Shown piece after piece: positions 37,174 through 45,785 of a stretch of 64,000 bases of DNA (its first letter is position 1; the number at the start of each line of letters is the position of its first letter). The notes under the pieces were generated by a model, which searched no databases, was not told where the DNA came from, and was given only the letters and a program-made list of their open reading frames with translations. Position numbers and translations under genes: made by a program. Source of the DNA: Caldithrix sp964468415 (GTDB taxonomy: Bacteria > Calditrichota > Calditrichia > Calditrichales > Calditrichaceae); NCBI GenBank assembly GCA_964468415.1, contig CAYXUS010000276.1:1-64000 (forward strand). The letters are read 5' to 3'.

Positions 37174-38292
37174 ATGAAAAAAAACATTTTCGTCCTGCTT
37201 TTTTTAGTGGTGTTTTCGGGCTCCGCCCTGGCCAAACTCCAAAAGGTAAAGATTGTTCGCATTTACGATAACAACTGGTTCGAAACACAAAACGGGCTTG
37301 TTTTGCGTTTGGCCAATGTATCTTTGCCGAGTTTGGGCGATTCCGATTCGTTACACCATTGGGTAGCCCAAAAAATTCAGGAATATGCGCGTACCCATTT
37401 GCTGGGAGCGGAATGTTTGATCGATGTGGATTCTTCGTTCTTAAAAGTCGGTGCCCCCCTGCAGGTTCATTTGTTTAAAAAATTTCCTCTGCAAAAGATG
37501 AATGTTAACAAGTTTTTTCTGGAAAAGGGGTACGGCTGGTATGTCCCGGTGGCAAAAGCTCCTTACGACAAGGAATATGCGGCTGCCGAAAGAAGAGCCA
37601 AACGTTGGAAACTGGGCATTTGGCGTACCGACTTTGTCCCTTTAATTACTTCCAGAACAAGTTACGACTTTGTTTATGAACGGGGAAATTACAATATTTT
37701 TCCCGGGGTTACCGACTACCGCTCGTTTAGTTACCACACTGCGACGGAAAGCAAGATTAACTTTTTTGATTTAACCGTGGGCCTGGTGCAAAATGCCTAC
37801 AAAGGGAGTTCCCTGGAACAGGACCAGCCGTCGGATTTTTATGTGGAATATGTGCGCTATTTTCGTACCGGCTATTTGCAGGTCATTCTCGGAAAAAAAT
37901 GGGACCGTTTCATGTTTGCTTTGGGGGGGCTGAGCTATTTAACCGGCACGGGGAAATATTATAGCCACGATGTGCGGTTTGCCTTTTCTCCTATTTTCCG
38001 GTTTCAATATCGCTGGCAAAAAAACTATGTTGTGCAGGCGGCCTTAAACGATCGGTACAGTCTGGTTTACAAAAATTTCCCGATTTTTCTAACGGTTAAG
38101 AGAGAGTTCAGCCATATTTTGTCCTCGGTGCAATTGACGGCGGTAAAGGAAAGAAAAAAGCTCGGTCTGCTGGCCGGATGCACCATCCGCTGGAACGCTA
38201 TGGCCTTTAAGGCACAGGTGGGGTATCAACCCTCTTCGGAAAAGTGGATAACGCGTTTTCAGATAGGTTTTTTTAAGACAGGGGCGTACTGA
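37174..38292 (+). CDS. Exported fusion of nuclease-like (SNase-fold) domain and C-terminal beta barrel
   Basis: 372 residues with a signal peptide (MKKNIFVLLFLVVFSGSALA). Residues 20-150 resemble a staphylococcal-nuclease fold: LVLRLANVSLPSL in the place of the first catalytic loop and AAERRAKRWKLGIW in the place of the C-terminal helix. In the first loop the Arg is kept, but the family's metal-binding Asp and catalytic Glu positions read Ser, so nuclease activity is unlikely. The remaining 220 residues alternate aromatic and polar residues like an outer-membrane barrel. ATG 37174 is chosen for the signal peptide over an upstream in-frame start. The stop overlaps the next start by one base. 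Confidence 0.62.
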   Translation: MKKNIFVLLFLVVFSGSALAKLQKVKIVRIYDNNWFETQNGLVLRLANVSLPSLGDSDSLHHWVAQKIQEYARTHLLGAECLIDVDSSFLKVGAPLQVHLFKKFPLQKMNVNKFFLEKGYGWYVPVAKAPYDKEYAAAERRAKRWKLGIWRTDFVPLITSRTSYDFVYERGNYNIFPGVTDYRSFSYHTATESKINFFDLTVGLVQNAYKGSSLEQDQPSDFYVEYVRYFRTGYLQVILGKKWDRFMFALGGLSYLTGTGKYYSHDVRFAFSPIFRFQYRWQKNYVVQAALNDRYSLVYKNFPIFLTVKREFSHILSSVQLTAVKERKKLGLLAGCTIRWNAMAFKAQVGYQPSSEKWITRFQIGFFKTGAY

Positions 38293-39365
38293 TGTTTCGG
38301 CAAAAATGGAGATGGGTACTGTTATTGGTTGTCTTAGCTTTAGTGCACTGCGAGTTTCCCAAGGAAAAAGAAGTGTACCATTGGGCAGAATACTGGATTG
38401 CCACCGTTGATACGAATAATGGAGATACCACGTTGGTGTGTCCCACGCACGATGGAGCGGTGGTGAAGGAGACACTAAAACAGGCCGTTCCGTTTTATCG
38501 GGACGGACAGTTGAAAATTTTGGCAACGGAATATGCTGCTTTTTGGGTGCTCGAGCCGGACGGACAGAGTGGCCTAAAATTGGTTGAGAATGCCACGACC
38601 GATTATCGGAAATGGGCGCTCTCTCCTGATGGCCAGTTCCTTGTCTTTAGTCAAAGCCACGGCTTGTACAAAATTCAGACCGATGGCAATGGCCTGACAA
38701 CTACCTTGGTTGAAGATACATCATTTGCTTTCGAGTATCCCTCCCTTGCTGCGGACGGGCGCCTTGTGTTTGTGCGGAGAAATATTAAAACGCATGTGGA
38801 AGAGCTGGTGCTTTTAACGAGTAACGGAGACAAATTGCAAATTCTCAAGAGTACCGCAAGCCTTTCCGGAAGTTACAAACACATTTTTTATTCAAAGTTT
38901 TCGCCGGACGGGCAATATGTCTATTATATTCTTGCCTCGAATGTCGTTCCACCGGGGTTGTATTCTGTGAATTTGACCTCCGGCGAGGAAACGCGTATTT
39001 ATCCCAACGAATTTTATTCTCCCGTTATTTTTGCGGAAAATGGCACCTATGTCTTTCAGGCGGACAAACATTTGTACGTAGGGCTTCATCCGGACAGAAC
39101 GATTCGTGATTTGGGAGAATGCTTTTACGGCTACATCGGAATTTTTGAATACGATATTTCCAGCGACGGGCAGTGGATTACCTACGTGCCGGACAACGCA
39201 TTACGTGAAATCTGGATCATGCGTTCGGATGGTTCGCAAAAAAGAAAACTTGTGGAGGGGCTGCACCCCTATTTTATTCCCGGAGAAAAACGCATTTTGT
39301 GCTTTGCCAGACGCTGGTACCAATCGACCAAATATCCCGGACGACACGACTGGATTACTTATTAA
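38292..39365 (+). CDS. TolB-like beta-propeller lipoprotein
   Basis: 357 residues. Signal peptide with lipobox LVHC (Cys near residue 20). The mature part has repeated WD40/TolB-like blades with SPDGQFLVFS, SPDGQYVYYI and SSDGQWITYV motifs, suggesting a six-bladed propeller. TolB-like propellers bind partner proteins in the periplasm. It overlaps the upstream SNase/barrel gene by one base, so the two are probably made together and may form an envelope complex. Confidence 0.78.
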   Translation: MFRQKWRWVLLLVVLALVHCEFPKEKEVYHWAEYWIATVDTNNGDTTLVCPTHDGAVVKETLKQAVPFYRDGQLKILATEYAAFWVLEPDGQSGLKLVENATTDYRKWALSPDGQFLVFSQSHGLYKIQTDGNGLTTTLVEDTSFAFEYPSLAADGRLVFVRRNIKTHVEELVLLTSNGDKLQILKSTASLSGSYKHIFYSKFSPDGQYVYYILASNVVPPGLYSVNLTSGEETRIYPNEFYSPVIFAENGTYVFQADKHLYVGLHPDRTIRDLGECFYGYIGIFEYDISSDGQWITYVPDNALREIWIMRSDGSQKRKLVEGLHPYFIPGEKRILCFARRWYQSTKYPGRHDWITY

Positions 39366-39425
39366 ACGCAACAAAATGTCCGGGCATTTCGGGCCGGCTC
39401 TGAACCGGTGCAGTGCGATGCCTTT

Positions 39426-39458
39426 TTCCGAAAAAACGTCCGATTTTTCGGAATTTTT
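39426..39458 (+). terminator. Rho-independent terminator after the propeller lipoprotein
   Basis: A perfect 10-bp stem (TTCCGAAAAA with TTTTTCGGAA), 8-base loop, then five Ts at 39454-39458. Confidence 0.82.
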
Positions 39459-39563
39459 GGGGATGTAACCAACCTTTTCGAAAAACCTGCCTGTAAAACT
39501 TCCAATTTGCATGGAATCGAAATTTTTAGGAAATTTTAGCCTCTTGCTTGAGGAGAAATGTCA

Positions 39564-41021
39564 ATGAAAATACGCTGGATCCTGGGATTTTTTTTGCCTG
39601 TCTTTTTAGGTGCCCAGTCAATTTTTTCTACCTATTTTGCCGACAGCACTTTGCGGATCGATTATTACCGCAGTGGCGACGCAAATACCGAAATGGTCAC
39701 ACTGGACCGGATGTATTTGCAAACGCCCTGGTCCGGGCCGAAGTCAAAATTAATTGATCCGTTCAATAACGGTCAATACTACGTCAAAGTATTTGACGCT
39801 GCGGGAAAAGTGCTTTTGTTCTCCCGCGGTTACAATGCCTATTTTAATGAATATCAGACGACGGCTTCTGCCAGGAAGGGAATAAAGCGTACCTACCATG
39901 AAACGGTTCTGATTCCCTGGCCAAAAAAGGCGGTTGTGGTGCGCTGGTATTCCAGAGACCGCAAAAATATTTTACATGTGGTGCTGGAGCAAAAAATAGT
40001 TCCCGGGGCATTTGAATTTAGCAGCGAGAATAGGGCGGGCCGGGTCGACGTGATCAAAAGCCATCAGGCCGGAGATGTGCACCGCTGTGTGGACATCGCC
40101 TTTGTGGGTGAGGGCTACCGTGCCGCCGAACGGGACAAATTCGCGAAAGATTTGCAGCGTTTTACCCGAATTCTTTTAAACAAAAAACCTTTTTCGGCGC
40201 ACGCCGATCAAATTAACATTTACGGGGTGTTTAAACCCTCTCAGGAGTCGGGCTGCGATGAACCCACGCATGGAATTTACCGCAACACCTTGCTTAATTG
40301 TACGTTTAATTCCCTCGGCTCACCGCGCTACCTGCTTACCGAAGACAATCGGACGCTGCACGATGTGGCTTCGGCCGTGCCTTACGATGCCCTGATCATT
40401 ATGGTCAACAGCGCCCGTTACGGCGGCGGCGGAATTTACAATTTTTACATGGATTTTACTACCGATAATCAATGGAGTGCCAACGTTTTTATTCATGAAT
40501 TCGGCCATTCGTTTGCCGGGTTGGCCGATGAATATTATTCGTCGGCTACGGCTTACGATGAGTTTTACCCGCAGGGCGTAGAGCCAACCGAGCCGAATAT
40601 TACCCGATTGTTGGATCCGCATCATTTGAAATGGCAGGCTCTGGTCGATCCGGGCGTGCCCATTCCCACCCCCTGGCACAAGGCTTTGTACGATTCGCTG
40701 CAAACGGAATATCAGAAAAAGCGCCGGGCGTTCAATCTGCAAATTGCCCGTTTGCAAAAGCGCGGAGCGGCAAAAGAAGAGATTGCCAAAGTGCAAAAGC
40801 AAGCCGATGCCTGGTCCAAACGCATGGTGCAACGTTTAAAAGAAACGTTGACATCAGAAAAATATTTTGGCAAGGTGGGGGCCTTTGAGGGCGCGGGATA
40901 CGTAAGCCAGGGGATGTATCGTCCCATGCTGGACTGTGTGATGTTCCAGAACGGAGACAAACCTTTTTGTCGCGTGTGTGCCCACCGTATCGAAGAAGTT
41001 ATTAATCATTTGAGCGAGTAG
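39564..41021 (+). CDS. Exported M64-family metallopeptidase
   Basis: 485 residues. Signal peptide (MKIRWILGFFLPVFLGAQS). The N-terminal half is a beta-sandwich prodomain-like region; the catalytic half has the zinc site HEFGHSFAGLADEYY near residue 311, matching the M64 (IgA peptidase-like) pattern HExGHxxxGxxDE, plus a cysteine-containing C-terminus (DCVMFQ, FCRVCAHRI). Start 39564 is chosen because AGGAG at 39551-39555 is 8 bases away; the ATG six bases upstream is too close. The physiological substrate is unknown. Confidence 0.88.
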   Translation: MKIRWILGFFLPVFLGAQSIFSTYFADSTLRIDYYRSGDANTEMVTLDRMYLQTPWSGPKSKLIDPFNNGQYYVKVFDAAGKVLLFSRGYNAYFNEYQTTASARKGIKRTYHETVLIPWPKKAVVVRWYSRDRKNILHVVLEQKIVPGAFEFSSENRAGRVDVIKSHQAGDVHRCVDIAFVGEGYRAAERDKFAKDLQRFTRILLNKKPFSAHADQINIYGVFKPSQESGCDEPTHGIYRNTLLNCTFNSLGSPRYLLTEDNRTLHDVASAVPYDALIIMVNSARYGGGGIYNFYMDFTTDNQWSANVFIHEFGHSFAGLADEYYSSATAYDEFYPQGVEPTEPNITRLLDPHHLKWQALVDPGVPIPTPWHKALYDSLQTEYQKKRRAFNLQIARLQKRGAAKEEIAKVQKQADAWSKRMVQRLKETLTSEKYFGKVGAFEGAGYVSQGMYRPMLDCVMFQNGDKPFCRVCAHRIEEVINHLSE

Positions 41022-41043
41022 TTCTTGAGCGGGAAGGGAAAGA

Positions 41044-42267
41044 ATGGAGAATACGTTTGACTTAATAGTGGTTGGTGCGGGACCGGCTGGCAGTAGCGCT
41101 GCCTTGTTTGCTGCACAGCAGGGATTGAATGTGTGCCTGCTGGAAAAAGCGGCTTTCCCGCGGGACAAAACGTGCGGGGATGCCATTTCGGGCAAATCTA
41201 TGATGATTTTGAAAGAATTGGGATTGCTGGAAGAATTGCAACAATTGCCCCACGCCGTAATTGAGGCCATAACCTTTGGTAATGCACGCCATGAAATGGT
41301 AACCATTCCCCTGATGGGCGACCGGCGCGCCGGAATTCCTCCGGGATTTGTCGTACGACGTAAAGTTTTTGACGCGTTTTTGGCCGACAAGGCGGGGAAA
41401 GCGGCCCGGCTGCTGGAAAACCATGAAGCGCAGCATCTGATTTTTGACGGGGCACAGGTTGTGGGAATACGCGGTATGGACCGCCAAAACGATCGTCCTT
41501 TTGAGTTGTTTGCTCCGTTGATTCTGGGCGCGGATGGCTTCAATTCGGTGGTCGCCCGGGAAACGGGATTGTTTGAGCACGATCCGCAACACTGGGTGGT
41601 GGCTTTGCGCCAGTACTTTCGCAACGTGAAAGGGCTGGACAAACAAATCGAGTTGCACTATCTGGACGAGGTGATTCCCGGCTATTTGTGGCTGTTTCCC
41701 GCCGATGACGGAACGGCCAATGTGGGCATTGGTATGTTGCATCAGGCATTAAAAGCCAAAAAGGTGAATCTAAAAGAAGCCATGCACAATGCCCTGCAAA
41801 GCGACTTTTTACGGGAACGCTTTGCCGAAGCGCAAGCGCTGGAAGAACCCACCGGCTGGAATTTGCCTGTGGGAAGCAAACATCGCAAAAATTACGGACC
41901 CGGTTTTTTGCTTTTGGGCGATGCGGCCGGTTTAATCGATCCCTTTACCGGAGAAGGCATTGGTAATGCGTTGTACTCGGGGAAAATTGCGGCGCGGGTG
42001 GCGGCACAGGCCAGGCAAGCCGGGGATTTCAGCGCCTCCTTTTTGCAACGGTACGATACCCAATTGTGGCAAGCCCTGGGGGATGAACTGGCTGTCAGTG
42101 CCAAACTGCAGCGCATCGGCCGGCATCGGACTTTGTTGAATTTTGTGATTGGTAAAGCAGCACGCAGCGCCCATGTGCGGGAAATAATCAGCGGTATGAT
42201 GGCCAATCAAATTCCAAAAACAAAGTTGGCCAATCCTTTGTTTTATTTTAAATTGTTTTTTAGTTGA
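41044..42267 (+). CDS. Geranylgeranyl-reductase-family FAD-dependent oxidoreductase
   Basis: 407 residues. FAD-binding N-terminus (LIVVGAGPAGSSAALFAA), family signature PRDKTCGDAISGKS, and the second FAD motif GFLLLGDAAGLIDPFTGEGI near 285. Members reduce isoprenoid double bonds in lipids or quinone side chains, or act on other hydrophobic substrates. It lies 22 bases after the M64 gene with no obvious functional link. Substrate not assigned. Confidence 0.9.
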   Translation: MENTFDLIVVGAGPAGSSAALFAAQQGLNVCLLEKAAFPRDKTCGDAISGKSMMILKELGLLEELQQLPHAVIEAITFGNARHEMVTIPLMGDRRAGIPPGFVVRRKVFDAFLADKAGKAARLLENHEAQHLIFDGAQVVGIRGMDRQNDRPFELFAPLILGADGFNSVVARETGLFEHDPQHWVVALRQYFRNVKGLDKQIELHYLDEVIPGYLWLFPADDGTANVGIGMLHQALKAKKVNLKEAMHNALQSDFLRERFAEAQALEEPTGWNLPVGSKHRKNYGPGFLLLGDAAGLIDPFTGEGIGNALYSGKIAARVAAQARQAGDFSASFLQRYDTQLWQALGDELAVSAKLQRIGRHRTLLNFVIGKAARSAHVREIISGMMANQIPKTKLANPLFYFKLFFS

Positions 42268-42304
42268 ACCTAACCATTCACATAAATTCGGAAAGGACGT
42301 ACTC

Positions 42305-43981
42305 ATGCGTCGAATTCTTTTGTTGATTTTTTTAACCGGAAGCTTTTTACTAACAAACTGCCAGAAACACAACGAGAAAGTGGCGGAAATGCAAGCATTA
42401 AAACAAAAGATCTCACAATTCGTGCCCACCGAAATTCGCTACGATCGCTCCTTGTTAACCGATCGGCAGCAAAAAGTGGTAGAAAATTTGTACCGGGCCT
42501 CATGCTTGATCGACACAATTTTTCTGGATCAGGTGTACGCCAAAAATTTCGAAATTTTGCATCGTCTGGAAAGGTCCAAAGACCCTCTGGACAAGTTACG
42601 TCTGGAATATTTTACGATTATGTTCGGTCCTTTTGACCGTCTGGATCACAACAAACCTTTCATCGGACATGATCCGAAACCCAAAGGGGCCAACTTTTAC
42701 CCGGCCGATATGACGCGGGAAGAATTCGAACAATGGATTAAGACTCACCCGCAGGACGAAAAGGCGTTTACTTCTACCTTTACGGTAATTCGCCGTCAAA
42801 ACGGCGGATTGGTGGCCATTCCCTATTCCGAATATTACCGGAAATGGCTGGAAAAGGCCGGAAATTATTTGCGCAAAGCCGCAGAGTTCGCCGATAATCC
42901 ATCGTTGAAAAAATACCTTTTGTTGCGGGCCAAGGCCTTTGAAACCAATGATTACTTTGAGAGCGATATGGCCTGGATGGATCTGAAAGACAATACCGTC
43001 GAAGTGGTAATTGGGCCGTACGAAGTTTACGAAGACGAATTGTTCAATTACAAGGCATCGTTCGAATCGTTTGTGACGCTGCGCGATCCCGAAGAGAGTG
43101 CCAAACTGGCCAAATTTGCTGGCTATTTGAATGACATGGAAAAGCATTTGCCCATTCCTGACCGCTACAAGAATTTTAATCGCGGTTCGGAATCGCCCAT
43201 TGTGGTGGTGCAAGAAGTTTTTTCGGCCGGCGATACCAAAGCGGGAGTGCAAACTTTGGCTTTCAATTTACCCAACGACGAACGCGTGCGCGAGGCCAAA
43301 GGCTCGAAAAAGGTAATGCTCAAAAATTTGCACGAAGCCAAGTTCGAAAAATTGCTTAAGCCCATTGCTTTGCGCATTATGGATCGCGCACAGTTACCGT
43401 ATGTGACGTTTGCCGGTTTTTTTAACCACACGTTAATGCACGAAATTTCGCACGGTCTGGGGCCGGGTAGCATCGTGGTGAACGGGCGCAAAACCACCGT
43501 CCAAAAAGAGCTGAAAGAAACCTATTCCAGCATCGAAGAGTGCAAAGCCGATGTTTTGGGCATGTACAACGATGCTTACATGATCGAAAAAGGCGTGTAC
43601 CCCAAATCGTTCGAAAAAGAAATTTGGGCCACCTTTTTGGCTGGTATTTTCCGTTCCATTCGCTTTGGCATTAATGAAGCCCACGGTGCGGGGAACGCCC
43701 TGATTTTCAATTATTTACTGGAAAAGGGCGGTTACGAATACGATGCCCGGAATAAAATGGTCCGTGTGAATTGGGAGAAGGTCGGCCCGGCGGTTACTTC
43801 GCTGGCTACCACATTGCTGACCATTCAGGCAACGGGCGATTATGAAGGGGCCAAAGCCTTGCTGAACAAATACGCCAAGGAAACACCGCCCATTAAAGCG
43901 CTGCGTGAGAAATTGACCGATTTGCCGGTGGATATTCATCCCGCTTTTCAGATTCAACAGGAGTTGGGTAGCGGAAAATAG
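42305..43981 (+). CDS. Dipeptidyl-peptidase III-like (M49-related) lipoprotein
   Basis: 558 residues. Lipobox LTNC with Cys near 19. The zinc site reads LMHEISHGLGPG near 379 and the second metal motif EECKAD near 411. M49 enzymes typically have HEXXXH plus EEXRAD; here the first motif is HEXXH, a variant I associate with DPP III-like proteins of FCB bacteria. It probably removes peptides from N-termini outside the cytoplasmic membrane. AAGGA precedes the start. The lplA gene follows after 2 bases. Confidence 0.8.
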   Translation: MRRILLLIFLTGSFLLTNCQKHNEKVAEMQALKQKISQFVPTEIRYDRSLLTDRQQKVVENLYRASCLIDTIFLDQVYAKNFEILHRLERSKDPLDKLRLEYFTIMFGPFDRLDHNKPFIGHDPKPKGANFYPADMTREEFEQWIKTHPQDEKAFTSTFTVIRRQNGGLVAIPYSEYYRKWLEKAGNYLRKAAEFADNPSLKKYLLLRAKAFETNDYFESDMAWMDLKDNTVEVVIGPYEVYEDELFNYKASFESFVTLRDPEESAKLAKFAGYLNDMEKHLPIPDRYKNFNRGSESPIVVVQEVFSAGDTKAGVQTLAFNLPNDERVREAKGSKKVMLKNLHEAKFEKLLKPIALRIMDRAQLPYVTFAGFFNHTLMHEISHGLGPGSIVVNGRKTTVQKELKETYSSIEECKADVLGMYNDAYMIEKGVYPKSFEKEIWATFLAGIFRSIRFGINEAHGAGNALIFNYLLEKGGYEYDARNKMVRVNWEKVGPAVTSLATTLLTIQATGDYEGAKALLNKYAKETPPIKALREKLTDLPVDIHPAFQIQQELGSGK

Positions 43982-43983
43982 CC

Positions 43984-44982
43984 GTGGCAAATTTGCTGAA
44001 AAAAACCGCCTGGAAATTGATTGAAGCCGGAGATCGTCGTGATCCCGCCATAAATTTAGCGATCGAAGAATACGCCGTACGTCACCTGGACCCGGCGTAT
44101 TCTTATTTTTTTATCTACATCAATGCACCGGCGGTGGTTGTGGGACGGCACCAGAATGTATTGCGGGAAGTAAATTTGCGGCGCTGCTGGGACGAAGCTA
44201 TTCCGATTCTGCGCCGTTTGTCCGGCGGGGGAACGGTGGCGCACGACCGTGGCAATTTGAATTTTACTTTTATTACGGTACACACCAGCACAACGTTTAA
44301 TCGCTATCGCCAATTTCTGCAACCGATCGTTGACGTTTTGACCGCTCTGGGAGCGCCTGTGCGCATTGACGAGCGAAACGATTTGCGCCTTGAAGGCAAA
44401 AAGATTTCGGGAAACGCACAGTTTACCAGCCGGGGACGCTTGCTGAGCCACGGCACGTTGCTATTTGATGCGGATTTAAACCGCATTAAACGGCTGGTTC
44501 ATCCGGACGAAAGGCGATCGATCCGGGACAAAGCGCCGCCGTCTGTGCGCAGCGCAATGATCAATGTACGGCCGTATCTTAAACGAGATATTTCGCTTGA
44601 CGGATTGCGCCGGCGCATTATCGAGGCGGTTTTGGGGCAATCGGTGGAAAGATACGAATTTAATGCGGAAGACTGGGCCGCGATTGAGAAGCTGGCCGAG
44701 CAAAAATATCGCCGTTTTGCCTGGAATATTGCGCAATCGCCGCCTTGCACGGTTAAAGTGACGGCACCGGACGATCGGGCTTTTTCATTTTCGTATGCGC
44801 TGATCGAAGGACGGTTTAAAAATTTTAGCCCTTCGGATGCACGTTTGCGTTTTTGGACACAATGGCTGGAAAACAGACCTTTGGCTCAAGAAACATTTCG
44901 CGAAATGGAACGGCGCATCGAAGCATTACCCGATGATTCTTTGCGTAAAATGTCCGAGCGCGTGTACAAAATTTTAATTTAA
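43984..44982 (+). CDS. lplA: Lipoate-protein ligase A
   Basis: 332 residues, GTG start. Activates lipoate with ATP and attaches it to lipoyl domains. Catalytic-domain motifs are RRLSGGGTVAHDRGNLNFTF (near 76-95) and KKISGNAQF with the conserved Lys, followed by a C-terminal accessory domain. It allows lipoylation of 2-oxoacid dehydrogenases or the glycine cleavage H protein, neither of which is in the window. Confidence 0.93.
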   Translation: MANLLKKTAWKLIEAGDRRDPAINLAIEEYAVRHLDPAYSYFFIYINAPAVVVGRHQNVLREVNLRRCWDEAIPILRRLSGGGTVAHDRGNLNFTFITVHTSTTFNRYRQFLQPIVDVLTALGAPVRIDERNDLRLEGKKISGNAQFTSRGRLLSHGTLLFDADLNRIKRLVHPDERRSIRDKAPPSVRSAMINVRPYLKRDISLDGLRRRIIEAVLGQSVERYEFNAEDWAAIEKLAEQKYRRFAWNIAQSPPCTVKVTAPDDRAFSFSYALIEGRFKNFSPSDARLRFWTQWLENRPLAQETFREMERRIEALPDDSLRKMSERVYKILI

Positions 44983-44995
44983 GAGGGAAAGTAAA

Positions 44996-45748
44996 ATGAG
45001 CAATTGGGCTATTGTTACCGGAGCCGGTTCCGGGATTGGACGCGCCCTGAGCGTGGAACTTGCCCGCAGTTACGGGCTACACGTTTTGGCGGTAGGGCGC
45101 CATTTGACCACGTTGCAGGAAACGCAAAAACTTTTTCCCGATTTTATCGAACCGTTGGCAGCCGATGTGAGCCGGGACGAAGACCGGGCAAAGATTGCGC
45201 GGCGCATGTCCGGAGAGAACATTCGCTTTGTGATACACAATGCGGCCGTCCTGCAGCCGGTAAAGCCGTTAAAGGATGTTTCCCTTGAGGCATGGAGAGC
45301 GCATTTTGCCATTAATGTGGAAGGGCCGCTCTTTTTAACACAAAAACTTTTACCGCTTTTGGCAAAGGGCAGCCGAATTTTGCACATTTCTTCCGGTGCG
45401 GCGCACCATGCCTACGCCGGGTGGGGCGCCTACTGCACATCCAAAGCCGCTTTGTACATGCTTTATCAGGTGCTCAATCTGGAATTGCACGAACAGGGAA
45501 TTTTCGTGGGCAGTGTGCGTCCCGGCGTGGTGGATACTCCCATGCAAGACCAGGTACGGCAGGCCAGTAAAGACGTTTTCCCCGCATTGGATCGGTTTAT
45601 TCAATTACGGAAAGAAGGAAAGCTGTTTGCGCCGGAGCGCGTGGCCAAATTCATCGGTAAACTGCTCACCGCCACCACCGACGAAACATTTATTTCCCGG
45701 GAATGGGATATTCGCGAACACGAAAATTTTCTGGATTTTGAAGTGTAA
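44996..45748 (+). CDS. Short-chain dehydrogenase/reductase
   Basis: 250 residues with the classical SDR pattern: cofactor motif TGAGSGIG at 8-15, NAAV, Ser in HISSGAA, and the catalytic YCTSK with Tyr near 146 and Lys near 150. It resembles sepiapterin-reductase/YueD-like short SDRs, but the substrate cannot be read from sequence. AGAGGGAAAG precedes the start; it follows lplA by 13 bases and is closed by a terminator. Confidence 0.9.
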   Translation: MSNWAIVTGAGSGIGRALSVELARSYGLHVLAVGRHLTTLQETQKLFPDFIEPLAADVSRDEDRAKIARRMSGENIRFVIHNAAVLQPVKPLKDVSLEAWRAHFAINVEGPLFLTQKLLPLLAKGSRILHISSGAAHHAYAGWGAYCTSKAALYMLYQVLNLELHEQGIFVGSVRPGVVDTPMQDQVRQASKDVFPALDRFIQLRKEGKLFAPERVAKFIGKLLTATTDETFISREWDIREHENFLDFEV

Positions 45749-45753
45749 AAAGC

Positions 45754-45780
45754 AAAGGGCGGAGATGCATCCGCCCTTTT
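45754..45780. terminator. Bidirectional terminator between SDR and nhaC
   Basis: AAAGGGCGGA pairs with TCCGCCCTTT around a 6-base loop. T runs flank both directions weakly, and the genes on either side are convergent, so it can serve both. Confidence 0.85.
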
Positions 45781-45785
45781 ATGTT

